A stretch of DNA of 57,565 nucleotides. It comes from Chlamydiota bacterium (lineage in GTDB: Bacteria > Chlamydiota > Chlamydiia > Chlamydiales > JAAZZY01). Location of the stretch: contig JAJACU010000034.1 in the NCBI GenBank assembly GCA_022601345.1, positions 1-57,565 of the forward strand. Reading direction: 5' to 3'. Shown here one piece after another: positions 35,836 through 44,618 of the stretch. The notes beneath the pieces were generated by a model. That model saw only the letters and a program-made list of their open reading frames with translations. It was not told the DNA's origin and did no database searches. How positions within the stretch are numbered: position 1 is the stretch's first letter; the number at the start of each line of letters is the position of its first letter. A program made the position numbers and the translations under genes.

Positions 35836-37284
35836 GTGCAAAACCTGGTCAATGTAACGTCAAATCAGTTAGATCCTTCAGAGTCACTTGCTCAAAATAT
35901 TTCTGAACAATTAGATTGCTACAAGCTTACTTTTTTACCGTCAGCAAAAATTATTTCTAAAAATAAGGGCTTGTTTTCAACTGAGACCATCAAAAAAGAA
36001 ACGGATTTTTATGCAGCAGATTTTGACTTTGCTTTAACTAATGCCGATCCAATAACTCGATACTTTTTATTGAAATTTCTTGAAGAGCCCTATTTAAAAA
36101 AGATTTATGACAATAAAATTCCGAGGTTGCATCTTATTGTAGATTCTAGAATTCACTCTCTAGAAAAAGGAGAATACCCAGGAATTCCTGGTTGGCATAC
36201 TGATTTTATAGAAAGAATGTCTTTGACTAATCTTGAGTTAAATTATTCAAGATTTAATCCAGAAGTAAAAGTTTATATTGTTAACTTTAGCGATCACCCA
36301 AAAGGTGTGAGCAATACAGAATTTTTAACAAGTGAAGTTAACTTGGTGTTACCAAAAAAAAACGTTTATATTAGCATTGATCAACAAATCCAATCTAAGT
36401 TAACTATTCATACCTCGCAAGTCTCTGATGGAGAGATTTTGATGATGGATCAGCATTCATTACATCGTATTAGCCCGGCTCACAACCAAGGAACAAGAGG
36501 ATTTATTCGAGTTGCAGTTCTCCACGATTTACCTTCAACAATTCAACATGATAAACCTCAAAATGTTCAGAAGGGGCAAGTCCAGTCATACATTAAAGCT
36601 TCATCAATACAAGCATTAAAAAATAAATCTGAAAATCAACCTTTAAATAACACATACTATTTCACTCCAAACGTTGAGTCAATCAACGAAATTAACGAAA
36701 TTCAAAAAGTTTTATCTACTTCTGAAATAAATAATGAACCAATGCTTGTTAACTGCAGTTTAGAACATGGACTAAAAGTAGGAGGACCTATTACTCAAAA
36801 ATTTATAACTGCCGTTCAACAGCTGCTTACAGAAAAAGAGATGGTTAAAGCTAAAGTAAATATACGAATTCACAGGCTTATGAAAGATCATTACCCAAGT
36901 ATGTATCATTATCCTGACGTACCCCTATGGCGTAGTGGAATCCCTTTTGATAAAAAAATTCATCCTAAAGAAGATGGCAAGCATTTCCTTTTATTTCTCA
37001 GTGATCATGAAAATGGAGTAAGTGCAATCAAGTTTTATAAAAACCCATGTCATTTAAAAATCAAGACAGCATCTTCAACCCATCAAATTAAAAAACCAGC
37101 CTTTGCAACACAAACAGAAAAAATAAACGACAAGACGCTTATCTGCTTCAAAAACAGTACACTTCATCGAGCACTAGCTGCTCATAATTCAGGTTGGAGA
37201 CTTTGCTTAATGGTCAATATTGATTCTACCCTTGCTGAAAATAAAGTAGATACACATTCAAAAATCTATATTGATGGAATTTAA
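35836..37284 (+). CDS. duplicated 2OG-Fe(II)-oxygenase-like protein
   Basis: The 482-residue protein consists of two related halves (about 70-235 and 305-465). Each half has a RLHLIVDSRIHSLEKGEYP/NIRIHRLMKDHYPS strand, a FSDHPKGVSNTEF/LSDHENGVSAIKF segment and an LHRISPAHNQGTR/LHRALAAHNSGWR segment. The first half keeps a plausible iron triad (His121-x-Asp123 and His210) plus Arg221 to bind 2-oxoglutarate. In the second half the HTD motif is WRSGI instead, while His444 and Arg455 remain, so it is probably non-catalytic. The fold call is inferred from motif spacing only. GTG start: TAA is in frame four codons upstream and AAGGTG lies at good distance. The substrate is unknown. It sits with a NUDIX gene in an insertion between tyrP and glmS. 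Confidence 0.6.
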   Translation: MQNLVNVTSNQLDPSESLAQNISEQLDCYKLTFLPSAKIISKNKGLFSTETIKKETDFYAADFDFALTNADPITRYFLLKFLEEPYLKKIYDNKIPRLHLIVDSRIHSLEKGEYPGIPGWHTDFIERMSLTNLELNYSRFNPEVKVYIVNFSDHPKGVSNTEFLTSEVNLVLPKKNVYISIDQQIQSKLTIHTSQVSDGEILMMDQHSLHRISPAHNQGTRGFIRVAVLHDLPSTIQHDKPQNVQKGQVQSYIKASSIQALKNKSENQPLNNTYYFTPNVESINEINEIQKVLSTSEINNEPMLVNCSLEHGLKVGGPITQKFITAVQQLLTEKEMVKAKVNIRIHRLMKDHYPSMYHYPDVPLWRSGIPFDKKIHPKEDGKHFLLFLSDHENGVSAIKFYKNPCHLKIKTASSTHQIKKPAFATQTEKINDKTLICFKNSTLHRALAAHNSGWRLCLMVNIDSTLAENKVDTHSKIYIDGI

Positions 37285-37349
37285 GTTAAGGATTAAAATT
37301 CTCTAATTAAATTTTTTATACTAAAAATCTATTGAAACAAGGAGACGTC

Positions 37350-37802
37350 ATGAACCCAGTTCCAAGAGTTGGCTTAGGAGTTCTAGTTATTAATCAAGAA
37401 AATCAAATCCTTCTTGGAAAAAGGCTGGGTAGTCATGGGGAAGGTTTTTGGGCGCCCCCGGGTGGACATTTAGAGTTTAATGAAACCCCTCAAGAGGGCG
37501 CCATTCGAGAGCTTATCGAAGAGACCTCTTTAGTGGCAAAATCTGTTTTATGTGGTCCTTGGGTTAATGACTTTTATCCTGAACACAATAAGCAATATGT
37601 CTCACTATTTATGCTTGTTAGTGATTATGAAGGAACTGTAGTTAATAACGAACCTGATAAATGCGAAAGCTGGCAGTGGATAGATGTTGATCAATTACCT
37701 TCTCCACTTTTTAAACCATTGAGCAACCTAGTAAAACAATATGACTTAGGCAAGCTTATCTCTAAGATTATCGATCAAAAAGAGCCTGTGCAAGTGAGTT
37801 AA
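37350..37802 (+). CDS. NUDIX hydrolase, NUDT15/MTH2-like
   Basis: The 150-residue protein has the NUDIX box in the expected form (GX5EX7REUXEE): GHLEFNETPQEGAIRELIEETSL, split here as Gly-His-Leu-Glu then REL and EE, with Ser in place of the usual last Gly. The context GKRLGSHGEGFWAPPGGHLEF resembles nucleotide-triphosphate diphosphatases of the NUDT15/MTH2 type, which clean damaged or unwanted (deoxy)nucleotides. GGAG stands before the ATG at 37350 and decides against the TTG at 37332. It lies 65 bases after the oxygenase-like gene and may be co-transcribed. Confidence 0.92.
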   Translation: MNPVPRVGLGVLVINQENQILLGKRLGSHGEGFWAPPGGHLEFNETPQEGAIRELIEETSLVAKSVLCGPWVNDFYPEHNKQYVSLFMLVSDYEGTVVNNEPDKCESWQWIDVDQLPSPLFKPLSNLVKQYDLGKLISKIIDQKEPVQVS

Positions 37803-38168
37803 AATAAAAGCCTTTTACAGTTTTAAGAAGCGCGATTACCAATAAAAATAACGACTAACTAAGGGGCTAAATATTTGAAGAGTGATTTTCTGACTTCAAT
37901 TTCTTCCATAGGTAAATCCGAATTTGCAAAAACTTATTTGAAAATCCCTATGAGTCATTCTAAATTTGCCCAAGGTTTGTCTAAACTGCATTTTAATGCA
38001 GTTTAGGCTTTGTTGTGGCCAGTTTTATTTCCATTTATTTCTTTTCTCTTTAAGCTCACAAGTACGGTTGATATTCAAAGTAATTTGATTTCCAAAATTT
38101 AGTAGTGGTAATTGATAATTAGAAAGTTATGATAATTTCGTTGGGATTACAAAATCCATCCCATAATC
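37803..38168. other. noncoding gap between NUDIX gene and glmS
   Basis: This 366-base stretch lies between two convergent genes. Apart from the strong inverted repeat at 37981-38006 I see no coding frame and no recognisable RNA gene. A weaker pair CATAGG/CCTATG lies near 37910 and 37950. Confidence 0.6.
37981..38006. terminator. strong hairpin between convergent genes
   Basis: CTAAACTGCATT (37981-37992) and AATGCAGTTTAG (37995-38006) are perfect complements, giving at least a 10-bp stem with a small loop. On the plus strand it is followed only by GCTTTGTTG, a poor T-run, so its terminator function for the NUDIX or glmS transcripts is likely but not certain. Confidence 0.5.
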
Positions 38169-39995
38169 CTACTCTACTGTCACAGACTTTGCCAGATTTC
38201 TCGGCTGATCAATGTCGCACCCACGAAACTTTGCCATATAATAGGCAAAAAGCTGTAGAGACACTGAGATAGGAATAGATGCAAATTCATCACAAACCTC
38301 AGGAAGCCAAAACACATCATCAGCAATAGATTCAATACCCGCACTATTTCTAGGAGCAAAGGCGATAATTGGTCCATTTCGCGCTTTAACTTCCATCAAA
38401 TTACTTAAGAGTTTGGTATATGTATGTTGATTGCTACAAAGTGCAATTGTTGGACAATCTTTATCAATAAGTGCAATAGGTCCATGTTTAAGCTCTCCAG
38501 CAGGATAGGCCTGTGCATTAATATAAGAAATTTCTTTAAGCTTTAGTGCAGCTTCTAAGCTAGCTGGGTACATATAACTGCGGCCTAAATAGAAAAAATT
38601 GTTAAAGTGGTTATATTTTTTAGCTAACGTTTCAATGTGCTTGCTTTGCTTTAGAATTTCAACAACGAGTTGCGGCAACTTTTTAATCTCTCGAATAAAG
38701 TAAACAGCTTCCTCTTTACTTTGGTGATGCATTCGTCCTAAATGTAGAGCAAGCAATGATAGAAGCACAACTTGATTTGTAAAAGCTTTTGTAGAACAAA
38801 CCCCTATCTCTGGGCCAGCTTTAATTAGAAGTGTGTGATCCGTAATGCGAGATAACGTAGACTCTTCTCTATTACAAATTGCAATGACTTTAGCTCCTTT
38901 TGCTTTCAACTCATGAACAGCAGCAATTGTATCTGCCGTTTCACCAGATTGAGAAATTGCAATAACAAGCGTATCTTTCAAAACAATTGGGTTTTTGTAA
39001 CGAAATTCGGATGAAATTTCTACTTGAGTAGGAGTTCTTGAAAGTGATTCAAATAAGTAAGAGCCTATAAAACCTGCATGCCATGAAGTGCCACAGGCTA
39101 GTATTAATATGCGTGAAGTTTCTAAAAGCTCGCTCTCGTCAATGCCCATGTCTTTAAGGCAAACAGATCCAAACTCTTCTTCAAAACGAGAAACAAATAA
39201 ACGACTTATAGATTCGGGTTGATCGTGAATTTCCTTGAGAGTGAAGTGCTCAAAGTTAAGTTTTGAAATTTCATAGTTGTTACTTTTTATCTGTTCAATT
39301 TGTTTGACAGCTCGCTTACCTTTGCAATCGTAGATTTCAAAACCTTCTTTATGCAAAATTCCTGCTTCACCATCTTTTAGAAAAATCACTTTATTAGTGT
39401 GTTTTAAAAACCCATTTACATCTGAGGAAAGAAAGTATTCATTGTCTCCAATACCAATAGCTAAAGGGCTACCTTTTGCAGCTATAAAAATTTGGTCCGG
39501 GTGGTTTTGGTGCACCCCAGCTATTGCGAAAGCTCCATCGAGCTTTAAGAGAGATTTCAGTAAAGCTTTTAAAAGATCTCCATTGTAATAATGGCCAATT
39601 AACTGGGCAATAATTTCTGAGTCTGTCTCAGATAGAAATTCGATATTCTCACGCTCTAAATGAGCTTTAAGCTTCAAGTGATTTTCAATAATACCATTAT
39701 GAACAATAGCCACAGATTGCTTCATATCAAAATGTGGGTGTGCGTTTTTAGTGTCGACACCTCCATGAGTAGCCCATCTTGTATGAGCTATGGCTGTATT
39801 GATTTTGAGTTGTTTACGAGCAATCATTTTTGCAAGACTATCAACTTTTCCAATGTCTTTATAAAAAAGAGTCTTGCCGCTCTCGACTCCGGCAATGCCT
39901 GCTGAGTCATATCCGCGATACTCTAGAATTTTCAGTCCATCAATTACGATGGGTACTGCTTTTTTTTCTCCAACGTAACCAAAAATTCCACACAT
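38169..39995 (-). CDS. glmS: glutamine-fructose-6-phosphate aminotransferase
   Basis: Makes glucosamine 6-phosphate from fructose 6-phosphate and glutamine, the entry to UDP-GlcNAc for lipid A and peptidoglycan. The 608-residue protein starts MCGIFGYVG (Cys2 nucleophile of the glutaminase domain), has HTRWATHG and SDVNGF blocks, two SIS sugar-isomerase domains (ACGTSWHAG, SQSGETADT, GRSYMYPASLEAALKLKEISY), and the conserved C-terminal end DQPRNLAKSVTVE. It begins three bases after glmM. No riboswitch-ribozyme leader is apparent, and the glmM spacing leaves no room for one. Confidence 0.97.
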   Translation of the reverse strand: MCGIFGYVGEKKAVPIVIDGLKILEYRGYDSAGIAGVESGKTLFYKDIGKVDSLAKMIARKQLKINTAIAHTRWATHGGVDTKNAHPHFDMKQSVAIVHNGIIENHLKLKAHLERENIEFLSETDSEIIAQLIGHYYNGDLLKALLKSLLKLDGAFAIAGVHQNHPDQIFIAAKGSPLAIGIGDNEYFLSSDVNGFLKHTNKVIFLKDGEAGILHKEGFEIYDCKGKRAVKQIEQIKSNNYEISKLNFEHFTLKEIHDQPESISRLFVSRFEEEFGSVCLKDMGIDESELLETSRILILACGTSWHAGFIGSYLFESLSRTPTQVEISSEFRYKNPIVLKDTLVIAISQSGETADTIAAVHELKAKGAKVIAICNREESTLSRITDHTLLIKAGPEIGVCSTKAFTNQVVLLSLLALHLGRMHHQSKEEAVYFIREIKKLPQLVVEILKQSKHIETLAKKYNHFNNFFYLGRSYMYPASLEAALKLKEISYINAQAYPAGELKHGPIALIDKDCPTIALCSNQHTYTKLLSNLMEVKARNGPIIAFAPRNSAGIESIADDVFWLPEVCDEFASIPISVSLQLFAYYMAKFRGCDIDQPRNLAKSVTVE

Positions 39996-39998
39996 TTG

Positions 39999-41354
39999 CT
40001 AAATTCCAATTTGTTCTTTGATAATTTCTGCAAGTGACTTTGCATATCTTTGACAACAAGAGATGCTAGGCCCCTCAAGCATTACTCGACAAACATTTTC
40101 TGTCCCCGAGTAACGTATAAGCACACGCCCTTTATTCTCTAACTTTTGTTGAATTTTCTCAATAGATTTTGTAAGACCTGGTATTTCTTTAATTTGTGGT
40201 TTCGTAGAAACTTTCACATTTAAAAGCACCTGTGGGTAGCGGTCCATAATCTTTGTCAAAGTAGATAGCTTCTTTTTTCTTTGCTTCATAATTCGAAGAA
40301 CTTGCATCGCAGATACTAAACCATCACCTGTTGTATTGTGTTCAGAAAAAATTAAGTGCCCACTTTGTTCTCCACCAAGATTTGCGCCATACTCGAGCAT
40401 TTTACTAATGACATAGCGATCACCAACTTGTGCTTGAATAAAGTTAATTCCCAAATCTTCCATACACCTAATTAGGCCAAAATTACTCATTATTGTGCCT
40501 ACAACACAATTATTGGTAAGCTCACCTCGATCCAGCATATCTTTTGCACAGATTGCTAAAATCATATCTCCATCAACGGTGTTACCACATTCATCAACCA
40601 TAATGACACGATCAGCATCTCCATCAAAAGCAATGCCAACATCTGATCTTCTCTCAATTACAGATTTGCGCAAGCCTTCAAGATGAAGCGTTCCACAGTG
40701 TTTGTTGATGTTCAAACCATTTGGCTCATTACCTTCACAAAAGACTTCAGCATCGAGCTCTTTAAAAGCAAGAGGAGCGACTCTAAAGGCGGCACCGTTA
40801 GCACAGTCGAGCACTACTCTAAGACCATCAAAGGTAAAACGTCTTGGAAGAGTCGCTTTTACAAACTCAATATACCTACCATCTGCATCGTCAATTTTGC
40901 TATTTTTGCCCAACTTTTCGTCGGCGGGTAAATTTTTTTCAAAGGCTTTTTGCTCCATAAGCTCTTCTATATTTTTCTCTAGAGAGTCTGGAAACTTATA
41001 CCCATCAGCGGTAAAAAACTTAATGCCATTGTCATAATACGGATTGTGAGAAGCTGAAATAACAACGCCTGCATCCGCTCGATAAGCGCGTGTAATAAAA
41101 GCAACACCAGGAGTTGGTAAAGGCCCTACCATTAAAGTGTCGATGCCCATTGAGCAAAGACCCGCAATTAAAGCATTTTCATATAAATACCCTGATAATC
41201 GAGTATCTTTTCCAATAACAACTCTAACTTTCCCTTTATTGCTTTGGCGAAGCCACTGCCCAAATGCTCGACCAAGAGTTAGAATAGTTTCAACATTCAT
41301 TGGGTAGAGGTTTGCTCGTCCTCGAATGCCATCTGTTCCAAAGAGCTTACGCAC
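39999..41354 (-). CDS. glmM: phosphoglucosamine mutase
   Basis: Converts glucosamine 6-phosphate to glucosamine 1-phosphate. The 451-residue protein has the start MRKLFGTDGIRG, the active-site phosphoserine in SASHNPYYDNGIKFF, the metal loop DGDADRVI, the sugar-binding GGEQSGH and the phosphate-binding RYSGTENVCRVM. The start codon is GTG at 41354 with AGGGA about ten bases upstream. With glmS it forms a two-gene operon for amino-sugar supply; the same pair is adjacent in C. trachomatis (CT815/CT816). Confidence 0.96.
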   Translation of the reverse strand: MRKLFGTDGIRGRANLYPMNVETILTLGRAFGQWLRQSNKGKVRVVIGKDTRLSGYLYENALIAGLCSMGIDTLMVGPLPTPGVAFITRAYRADAGVVISASHNPYYDNGIKFFTADGYKFPDSLEKNIEELMEQKAFEKNLPADEKLGKNSKIDDADGRYIEFVKATLPRRFTFDGLRVVLDCANGAAFRVAPLAFKELDAEVFCEGNEPNGLNINKHCGTLHLEGLRKSVIERRSDVGIAFDGDADRVIMVDECGNTVDGDMILAICAKDMLDRGELTNNCVVGTIMSNFGLIRCMEDLGINFIQAQVGDRYVISKMLEYGANLGGEQSGHLIFSEHNTTGDGLVSAMQVLRIMKQRKKKLSTLTKIMDRYPQVLLNVKVSTKPQIKEIPGLTKSIEKIQQKLENKGRVLIRYSGTENVCRVMLEGPSISCCQRYAKSLAEIIKEQIGI

Positions 41355-41495
41355 AATAAAGAATCCCTTTTAAAATAGCTCAGGAGGATAACGAGCCAAA
41401 TATTTTACTGCAACCACCGCTTTACAAAACCTCTAAACATCTACAATACAGACGTTTATAAACTTAAAAAGCTCTTGAAAGAATCAAGTAAACAA

Positions 41496-41524
41496 TTGAC
41501 AAACAACTATTTATTTGTTAAAAT
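41496..41524 (+). promoter_or_regulatory. consensus sigma70-type promoter
   Basis: TTGACA (41496-41501), a 17-base spacer and TAAAAT (41519-41524) form a near-perfect housekeeping promoter, 32 bases before the ATG at 41557. The flanks are AT-rich. It should drive the hypothetical protein gene that follows. Confidence 0.8.
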
Positions 41525-41556
41525 ATATTAAGGAATCAATTAATTTCTAGGTGTTT

Positions 41557-43350
41557 ATGACAACTTTTCAACCTGTAAACGACACATCCAGCCCGTATCA
41601 TGGCATGGCTCTACCCGTAGACCCAACAAGTGGCAGTCCTTATGCAGTAAACCCATTTACCGGGGTGAAGCTACCTCATGCAGCACCTGGTTTGACAACG
41701 CATGAGCAAAGAATTGCAGCCCTTCATCCTCAAATACGCGAAAATATGCGTTTACTCGCTCAACAGCAATCGGCTCAATCCAAGGGCAGAATGCCCTCAG
41801 CAAGTCCATTGCCCCCTGGATCCACTCCTCAAGTTTCTGCTGCTGCAGAGAAAGCTAAAGTTGCTTTCAATCCAAAAGCTCAGAAAGCAACAACAACACA
41901 TTCCTTTGACTTAACAATTCAAGGCAAAGAGCAAAGCATTAAACTTACAGAAAGCTTTACGAAGCACGATGCTGAAGGCATTGCTGTGGCTAAAAAGGTT
42001 AGCCCCTCGGTTTGGAAACAGGTTGAAAATATTTACCAAAAACAGCTCACAGACAATCCAAAGCTATTACCTAAAAATATAAAAGTTAAAAGCTTAGGAT
42101 TTTCAAAACATCAAAATGAAATACGCTTTGAAGTTTATTTTATGCGAGATGGCGTATTAGAGAGGCGATTATCTGACCCGATTAGTGCTGAGCTTACTAC
42201 CCAAATTAATGAACTTCAAACCCACTATTCAAAAGTCCTTAAGACTGCATCAGCTCCCTGCAATGGGAGATATGTAAGCTTTACCCCACATGAGCTTTCA
42301 AAATTAAACCTAAAAACTTTTTCTTTGGATTCTCCTTATGCAAACCCTGTTGCAGTAGCTGTTCACAACGAAGCTGTAGATAGAGCAAAAGTGCTTAAAC
42401 AAACTCACTCTGTGCACTACACATATCCTAAAAAATCCTCTGACTATCAAAAGTTAATACAAGAAATAGATCCTAGGTACGATATGCACTCTGATTTAGG
42501 AGATAGAGATCTTACTCAACTCTGTACTTTTGAAGTAATGCCACACAGTACTAAAACAGAAGATCATCAAGCCCGCATTTTGCATAAGATACCTCTACGT
42601 AGTGGTTACCACAAACATAATTTGCTCCCAACAGAGGAATCTCAAGAACTTGCAGATACTCACCCTCTTCATTACTGTATAAACGCACACTTGGGTCGTC
42701 TAGATAAAGAAGAACTTGCACCGCGCACTGCACATCACAGAGATGTTTTAATATCTCTTCAAAGAAGAAATGCGCTTTTTACACTTTTTGGAAAGATGCA
42801 TTTTGTCAAAGAAGAAATAAGCCCTGTTTTACTACAAGAAGATTTTGAAGTCCCCAAGCTTGCTGGTTTAGATCAAAAGGTTCAAACTCAAAAATTATTT
42901 AACTCTATTGTAGATCAGGCATTAAAATATGCTTGCATACTACACCAGTACAAAGGAAGCCTCAAACCCACAGTTACTATCAAAGACGCTATATGCAGCG
43001 AATTTCCAATATCAGTAGAAGAGCAAGCTGATGTAAGGCATTCCATCTTTGTGCGTATGGTTGCAGCAATGTTGACTAATTCCAAACCTAACATGCAAGG
43101 GCCTAAAATTAATTTAGTTTTCGAACTTCCTCAAGAAATAGATTTTGATCAGCGTGGGTATCTTCATCAAGTTGCAGCAGGTATGGCTCAAGCTATCCAT
43201 GAAGAAGCGCAGACTCATATTATAGAAGATGACCCAATGACAGTTATGAGATTTATTGAAAAATTTCTTAATCCATCAACTGAGACGAGTCAAGAGGATT
43301 CAAGCAGCATAGATAGTGGCTCATTTCATTCGGCAAAAAGCAGCTTGTAA
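41557..43350 (+). CDS. hypothetical protein, candidate secreted effector
   Basis: The 597-residue protein has no signal peptide and no clear membrane segment. Its first 110 residues are rich in Pro, Ser, Thr, Ala and Gln with little order (QPVNDTSSPYHGMALPVDPT and onward), and its C-terminus is a Ser/Glu-rich tail (TSQEDSSSIDSGSFHSAKSS). The middle (about 110-570) looks globular with many His and charged residues. A disordered Ser/Thr/Pro-rich N-terminus is typical of type III secretion substrates, but that is suggestive only. I recognise no domain. AGGTG stands before the ATG at 41557; a GTG two codons earlier is less likely. The upstream promoter is strong. Confidence 0.7.
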   Translation: MTTFQPVNDTSSPYHGMALPVDPTSGSPYAVNPFTGVKLPHAAPGLTTHEQRIAALHPQIRENMRLLAQQQSAQSKGRMPSASPLPPGSTPQVSAAAEKAKVAFNPKAQKATTTHSFDLTIQGKEQSIKLTESFTKHDAEGIAVAKKVSPSVWKQVENIYQKQLTDNPKLLPKNIKVKSLGFSKHQNEIRFEVYFMRDGVLERRLSDPISAELTTQINELQTHYSKVLKTASAPCNGRYVSFTPHELSKLNLKTFSLDSPYANPVAVAVHNEAVDRAKVLKQTHSVHYTYPKKSSDYQKLIQEIDPRYDMHSDLGDRDLTQLCTFEVMPHSTKTEDHQARILHKIPLRSGYHKHNLLPTEESQELADTHPLHYCINAHLGRLDKEELAPRTAHHRDVLISLQRRNALFTLFGKMHFVKEEISPVLLQEDFEVPKLAGLDQKVQTQKLFNSIVDQALKYACILHQYKGSLKPTVTIKDAICSEFPISVEEQADVRHSIFVRMVAAMLTNSKPNMQGPKINLVFELPQEIDFDQRGYLHQVAAGMAQAIHEEAQTHIIEDDPMTVMRFIEKFLNPSTETSQEDSSSIDSGSFHSAKSSL

Positions 43351-43436
43351 TAAAAGCACTTAATTTCTTGACGAATATCGTCTATTTTTTAAAATGGCAA
43401 GATTGTAATAATAAATTAAAAAACAATCTGATTTTT

Positions 43437-44618
43437 GTGCCACCTAAAATTTTTCTAGACTCCTCACATCCAATTTCTGAAAAGACCATTGATTCAGATG
43501 CCCTAAAGGTTATTCACAGACTCAAACGTCATGGATATAGCGCATACTTAGTTGGAGGTGGAGTAAGAGACTTATTACTAAATATTCCTCCCAAAGACTT
43601 TGATATTGCAACATCTGCTAAACCTGATGAAATTAGAGCTCTTTTTAGAAATTGCCTGCTTATTGGTAAACGCTTCCGTCTAGCTCATATTAGATTCGGA
43701 AATAAGGTCTTAGAAGTTTCTACTTTCCGAGCAGGCCAGACTAAAGATGCTAACTTTATTACCAATGACAATGAATTTGGTACTGAAGAAGAAGATGCTA
43801 TGCGTCGTGATTTCACAATCAATGGACTCCTTTATGACCCTGAAGAACATGCCATTATCGATTACGTCAAAGGTCTAAAGGATATTGAAAATCGCATTTT
43901 ACGCACTATTGGCAACCCTACTATTCGCTTTTGCCAAGATCCTGTCCGGATGATTCGCCTTATCAAATTCCAAGCAAGAATTGACTTTTCTATAGAAGAA
44001 GAGACCCAAAAAGCTCTTAAAGAAAATATTGAAGAAATCTTAAAAAGTTCTCCAGACCGTATTTTAGGCGAACTTTTTAAAATTTTAGAAACCAAAGTGT
44101 CTTCAAAATTCTTTAAGTTGATGGATGAGTATGGCTTTACCCACCTGCTATTTCCTCAGCTAGCAAACTCCTTAGATGTTGCCTCAAAAGAACAAACACA
44201 CCAATTTCTTCAGTTAGCAGACCAACAAGAAATTCATCAACCCGAAAAGAATGTCTTGCTTGCCTGCTTTTTGTTTCCACTACTTGAGAGAAAAATTCAA
44301 ACAGCATACTTAGACCAAGACAAGATGCCGCACCTTGGAGAAATCTACTCTTTAACAAAAGACCTTATACGAGACACTCTTGTTGCTCCCTTTCCTCGTT
44401 TTCCTCGTTGGATGCGAGAAACCATTGCCTTTATTTTAAATGCCCAATATAGATTCACCCCCTTAGACCCTAACAAGAAAAATAGAAAATTTAAGATGAT
44501 GGGCCACAAGAAATTTCCACTTGCCTTGCGTTTTTTAGGGTTAAGATCTTTTGTTGATGACCGCTGCGCTCGTGAATACAGTAAATTTCGAAGAATCAAT
44601 AACAGAAACAAAATATGA
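43437..44618 (+). CDS. pcnB: poly(A) polymerase / CCA-adding-type nucleotidyltransferase
   Basis: The class II nucleotidyltransferase has VGGGVRDLLLN and the metal-binding pair DFDIAT, then RRDFTINGLLYD, the nucleotide-recognition segment DPVRMIRLIKF and a basic C-terminal tail (NRKFKMMGHKKF, RRINNRNKI) as in bacterial poly(A) polymerase I. It adds poly(A) to RNA 3' ends. The start is uncertain: the frame opens with a TTG at 43368, but that TTGACG looks more like part of a promoter, and relatives begin near the PPKIF segment, so I give GTG 43437 (393 residues). The stop overlaps the next start (ATGA). In C. trachomatis pcnB also precedes lpxB (CT410/CT411). Confidence 0.88.
   Translation: MPPKIFLDSSHPISEKTIDSDALKVIHRLKRHGYSAYLVGGGVRDLLLNIPPKDFDIATSAKPDEIRALFRNCLLIGKRFRLAHIRFGNKVLEVSTFRAGQTKDANFITNDNEFGTEEEDAMRRDFTINGLLYDPEEHAIIDYVKGLKDIENRILRTIGNPTIRFCQDPVRMIRLIKFQARIDFSIEEETQKALKENIEEILKSSPDRILGELFKILETKVSSKFFKLMDEYGFTHLLFPQLANSLDVASKEQTHQFLQLADQQEIHQPEKNVLLACFLFPLLERKIQTAYLDQDKMPHLGEIYSLTKDLIRDTLVAPFPRFPRWMRETIAFILNAQYRFTPLDPNKKNRKFKMMGHKKFPLALRFLGLRSFVDDRCAREYSKFRRINNRNKI

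Noticed and set aside
35669-35857. 62-codon plus-strand frame ahead of the oxygenase-like gene
   Set aside because: It starts at TTG without a ribosome binding site, has no recognisable product and overlaps the next gene start.
38169-39998. glmS ribozyme or glmS-type leader
   Set aside because: Only three bases separate glmM and glmS, leaving no leader.
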